Below are positions 61,923-64,000 of a stretch of DNA of 64,000 bases, in pieces (the stretch's first letter is position 1; each line of letters starts with the position of its first letter). A program made the translations under genes and the position numbers. This DNA comes from Bacteroidales bacterium. GTDB taxonomy: Bacteria > Bacteroidota > Bacteroidia > Bacteroidales > UBA932. Below the pieces are notes generated by a model, which saw only the letters and a list, made by a program, of their open reading frames with translations, searched no databases and was not told the DNA's origin. The stretch spans positions 1-64,000 of the forward strand of contig JAJFVD010000009.1 of assembly GCA_021371955.1 (NCBI GenBank), written 5' to 3'.

Positions 61923-62684
61923 ATGGGGAATAAATTCAAACTTGGACTTGCTCTGTCAGGCGGAGGAGTGAAGGGTTTTGCCCATGCCGGTGCGCTAAAA
62001 GCGATGGAGGAGAACGGAATGAGACCTGATGTTATATCTGGAACCAGCGCAGGTGCAATCGTGGCAGCATTATATTCCGCCGGTCACTCCCCAAATGAGA
62101 TTTGTTCTCTTTTCAAAGCAAAGGATTTTAATAATTTCGTCGAATTTAACATACCAAAAAACGGACTCTTTGGCATATCCGGTTTTTCTAAATTCCTTAA
62201 AGAAAATATTAAATACAAAACTTTTGAAGAGCTGCCTATTCCGATATTTGTTGTAGCTACAGATTTAGATAATGGCAGAAGTGTTACTTTCTCTTCCGGT
62301 GACCTGCATAAAAAAATTGTAGCATCTGCATGCGTTCCGGTAATTTTTAACCCAATAGAAATTGACGGTATTCATTATGTGGACGGAGGAATATTCAAGA
62401 ACTTTCCTGTTTCGGTAATAAGAGAAAATTGTGACAAAGTTATTGGCATCAATGCCAGTCCAATGACAGCTGAGAGGTATTCAAAAAACATAGTTGGAAT
62501 TGCAGAAAGAACCTACCATTTTATGTTTCGGGCAAATACGGTTGAGGATAAAAAGATGTGTGATATTCTTGTGGAAGTAGAAAATGCAATGCAATTCAAG
62601 ACCTTTGACCTGAAAAAAGTTGATGTGATTTTTGAAATGGGATATCAGGCAATGAAAAATGCAATTGAAGTAAATAGCATATAA
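61923..62684 (+). CDS. Patatin-like phospholipase
   Basis: A 253-residue hydrolase from MGNKFKLGLALSGGG; an ATG at 61863 lies inside the previous gene and adds 20 unlikely residues. It has the oxyanion motif GGGVKGFAHAG, nucleophile Ser in GTSAG (about 40-44) and the catalytic Asp in DGGIFKNFPV (about 158). It belongs to the RssA/YlbK type without a signal peptide, so it is cytosolic or membrane-associated. It begins five bases after the kinase gene and is likely transcribed with the chemosensory operon. Confidence 0.9.
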   Translation: MGNKFKLGLALSGGGVKGFAHAGALKAMEENGMRPDVISGTSAGAIVAALYSAGHSPNEICSLFKAKDFNNFVEFNIPKNGLFGISGFSKFLKENIKYKTFEELPIPIFVVATDLDNGRSVTFSSGDLHKKIVASACVPVIFNPIEIDGIHYVDGGIFKNFPVSVIRENCDKVIGINASPMTAERYSKNIVGIAERTYHFMFRANTVEDKKMCDILVEVENAMQFKTFDLKKVDVIFEMGYQAMKNAIEVNSI

Positions 62685-62700
62685 GCAAAACGCCAATACA

Positions 62701-64000
62701 TTATTTACAGATGGAATTTATTGCATCCATAAGTTGCTGTTTCATAATAGGCTTTGCAATATATCCGTCGAATCCTGCAGCTCTGATACTTTGTTCGTCA
62801 TCAGAAAGAGCGTATGCAGTTTGAGCTATAACAGGAAGACAAGGTCTTATCTTTTTAATCTGTTTGAGAGCGTCGAACCCGTTAAGAATCGGCATTTTGA
62901 TGTCCATTAATACAAGATCGATAGTATCATCATCCCTTACTAAATCTACCGCTTCTTTACCATTGCCGGCCCTGAATATTATATGGTTAAATTTTGAGAG
63001 CAGTGCAGACAGGTAAAGGAAATTGGTATCCTCATCTTCTGCCACCAAAATTCTCATCGAACTAGTCATATCTTCTGAATTAATTAAATTATCCCCGCTT
63101 GCATGAGTTCTGCATCTTTTGCAGATAATGAGCGGGATAGAAAATTTGAATAAAGAACCTTTGCCGTACTCACTCTCAAGGTCAATCTTTCCACCCATCA
63201 TCTCGACATATGCTTTTGCAATGGCAAGCCCAAGACCGGAGCCCCCTCTGTTCGTAGTTTGTTCATTAAGAATTCTGTTGAACCTTTCAAATATCTCCCT
63301 GTGATTTTCCCTGTCTATGCCGATTCCGGTGTCTTTAACAAAGAAATTGATAGACCCGCCCTCACTCATATTGCATTCATACCAAAACTCCACAGAACCA
63401 ACATCGGTAAATTTCACAGAATTAGAAATGAGGTTTGTAAGGATTTGTCTTAATTTAACCGGATCTGTTTTTATGTTTTCTGTAAGCCTGACTCTTGGCT
63501 GAATATATTTGAGTTCCAGTTTTTTATCTGAAGGTATTGTTGTTGCAAGACTTTTCTCCACAACACCCATTAGAAGATTTACATCTACCTCTTCCAGATT
63601 TGGTGAAATCTGCCCTGTCTCAATCTTGGACATTTCAATTATGTCATTAATAAGAGAAAGCAGGTGATTGCCGCTGTTATTTATAATTTCCACATAATTA
63701 TCTCTCTGCTCGGACTGAAGATCTTCTTCCTTTAGCAAATCGGAAAAACCGAGAATAGCATTCATGGGGGTCCTTATCTCATGAGAAAGATTTGCAAGGA
63801 AAGCTGTTTTAAGCTTGTTGCTGTCTTCGGCCCTTTCTTTGGCAATATGAAGTTCTATGTTTTTCTGAACAAGGCGCTCTTCGGCCTCTTTTCTTGTTGT
63901 TATGTCGGTAATATATCCGTCCAGATACAGAAGTTTCCCTTTTTCGTCAAAGACTCCTTTACCCTGCTCAAGTACCCATCTTGTTTTCCCGTCCTTTCTA
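62701..64000 (-). CDS. PAS-histidine kinase-receiver hybrid, 5' end outside the window
   Basis: At least 432 residues; the frame stays open to the window edge and the start lies beyond 64000. In order (N to C) it has the end of a PAS domain with PAC motif (RKDGKTRWVLEQGKGVF ... YITDITTRKEAEERL), a short coiled coil, HisKA with NLSHEIRTPMNAILGFSDLL, ATPase with NLISNSVKF, KDTGIGIDRE and GGSGLGLAIAKAYV, then a receiver with VLMDIKMPILNGFDAL. It is a sensory hybrid kinase, convergent with the patatin gene (16-base gap). The ATG at 63765 is internal (the M of RTPMN) and not a real start. Confidence 0.9.
   Translation of the reverse strand, partial: RKDGKTRWVLEQGKGVFDEKGKLLYLDGYITDITTRKEAEERLVQKNIELHIAKERAEDSNKLKTAFLANLSHEIRTPMNAILGFSDLLKEEDLQSEQRDNYVEIINNSGNHLLSLINDIIEMSKIETGQISPNLEEVDVNLLMGVVEKSLATTIPSDKKLELKYIQPRVRLTENIKTDPVKLRQILTNLISNSVKFTDVGSVEFWYECNMSEGGSINFFVKDTGIGIDRENHREIFERFNRILNEQTTNRGGSGLGLAIAKAYVEMMGGKIDLESEYGKGSLFKFSIPLIICKRCRTHASGDNLINSEDMTSSMRILVAEDEDTNFLYLSALLSKFNHIIFRAGNGKEAVDLVRDDDTIDLVLMDIKMPILNGFDALKQIKKIRPCLPVIAQTAYALSDDEQSIRAAGFDGYIAKPIMKQQLMDAINSICK

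Noticed and set aside
63763..63765. ATG of the C-terminal kinase taken as a real start
   Set aside because: It is the Met inside the conserved HEIRTPMN motif; the frame continues upstream with HisKA and PAS sequence to the window edge.

Overview
The window looks like the chromosome of an anaerobic, fermentative, AT-rich member of the Bacteroidales (Bacteroidota). The evidence: several promoters of the Bacteroidetes form TTTG-N18-20-TAnnTTTG; almost no Shine-Dalgarno sequences; a short primary sigma factor of the Bacteroidetes type; an S46 dipeptidyl-peptidase; a PurF-like paralogue that I know only from this phylum; and CarboxypepD_reg-like and FISUMP surface proteins. An ackA-ptb-buk operon and a butanol-type dehydrogenase point to fermentation to acetate and butyrate (and possibly alcohol). 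The genus is not resolved. The first 84 bases are the 5' end of a 16S rRNA gene on the minus strand.

Layout. 1-500: 16S start with two tandem promoters. 0.5-4.2 kb (+): TM2/zinc-ribbon protein, DUF2752 protein, GT2 glycosyltransferase, dihydroorotase, EamA transporter. 4.2-19.1 kb (-): tex and a ClC channel (translationally coupled); a small acidic protein; an alanine symporter-argS-YgiQ operon; a cation/proton antiporter; rpoD followed by an M3 peptidase; an HtrA-type protease. 19.1-24.1 kb: dnaN, a DnaQ-like exonuclease, a degenerate FAH-fold protein, a flavoprotein and an orphan BtuF-like lipoprotein. 24.1-31.7 kb: buk-ptb-ackA, a short ComEC, an EamA transporter, a PurF paralogue without its catalytic Cys and an RRM protein. 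31.8-42.4 kb: S46 peptidase, AI-2E family protein, gyrA with a TPR protein, clpC and a nuclease-remnant/acetyltransferase-like protein.

42.5-47.7 kb is an accessory island. It starts in the 3' end of tRNA-Lys(UUU) and ends at a 15-bp copy of that tRNA end. It carries a FISUMP lipoprotein, a small membrane protein, a decayed gene and an AbiEi/AbiEii (type IV toxin-antitoxin or abortive-infection) pair. The pair has a clear promoter, and a perfect inverted repeat lies inside that promoter. No integrase is present.

47.8-53.4 kb: two CarboxypepD_reg-like exported proteins, an AspT/YidE-type transporter, mscL, tRNA-Lys(CUU) and an iron alcohol dehydrogenase. 53.4-61.9 kb is a tight chemosensory operon: cheW, cheR-TPR, cheW, MCP, cheA-REC, cheB, then a REC-histidine kinase. 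This has the gene content of the Pseudomonas Wsp system, but with a receiver-kinase where WspR (diguanylate cyclase) would be. No flagellar or gliding genes accompany it. A patatin-like lipase and a convergent, edge-truncated PAS/histidine kinase/receiver hybrid close the window.

The items most worth following up are the Wsp-like cluster with an unusual output, the tRNA-Lys island with its AbiE operator, the Cys-less PurF paralogue that keeps its Fe-S cysteines, and the metal-site-less FAH relative.
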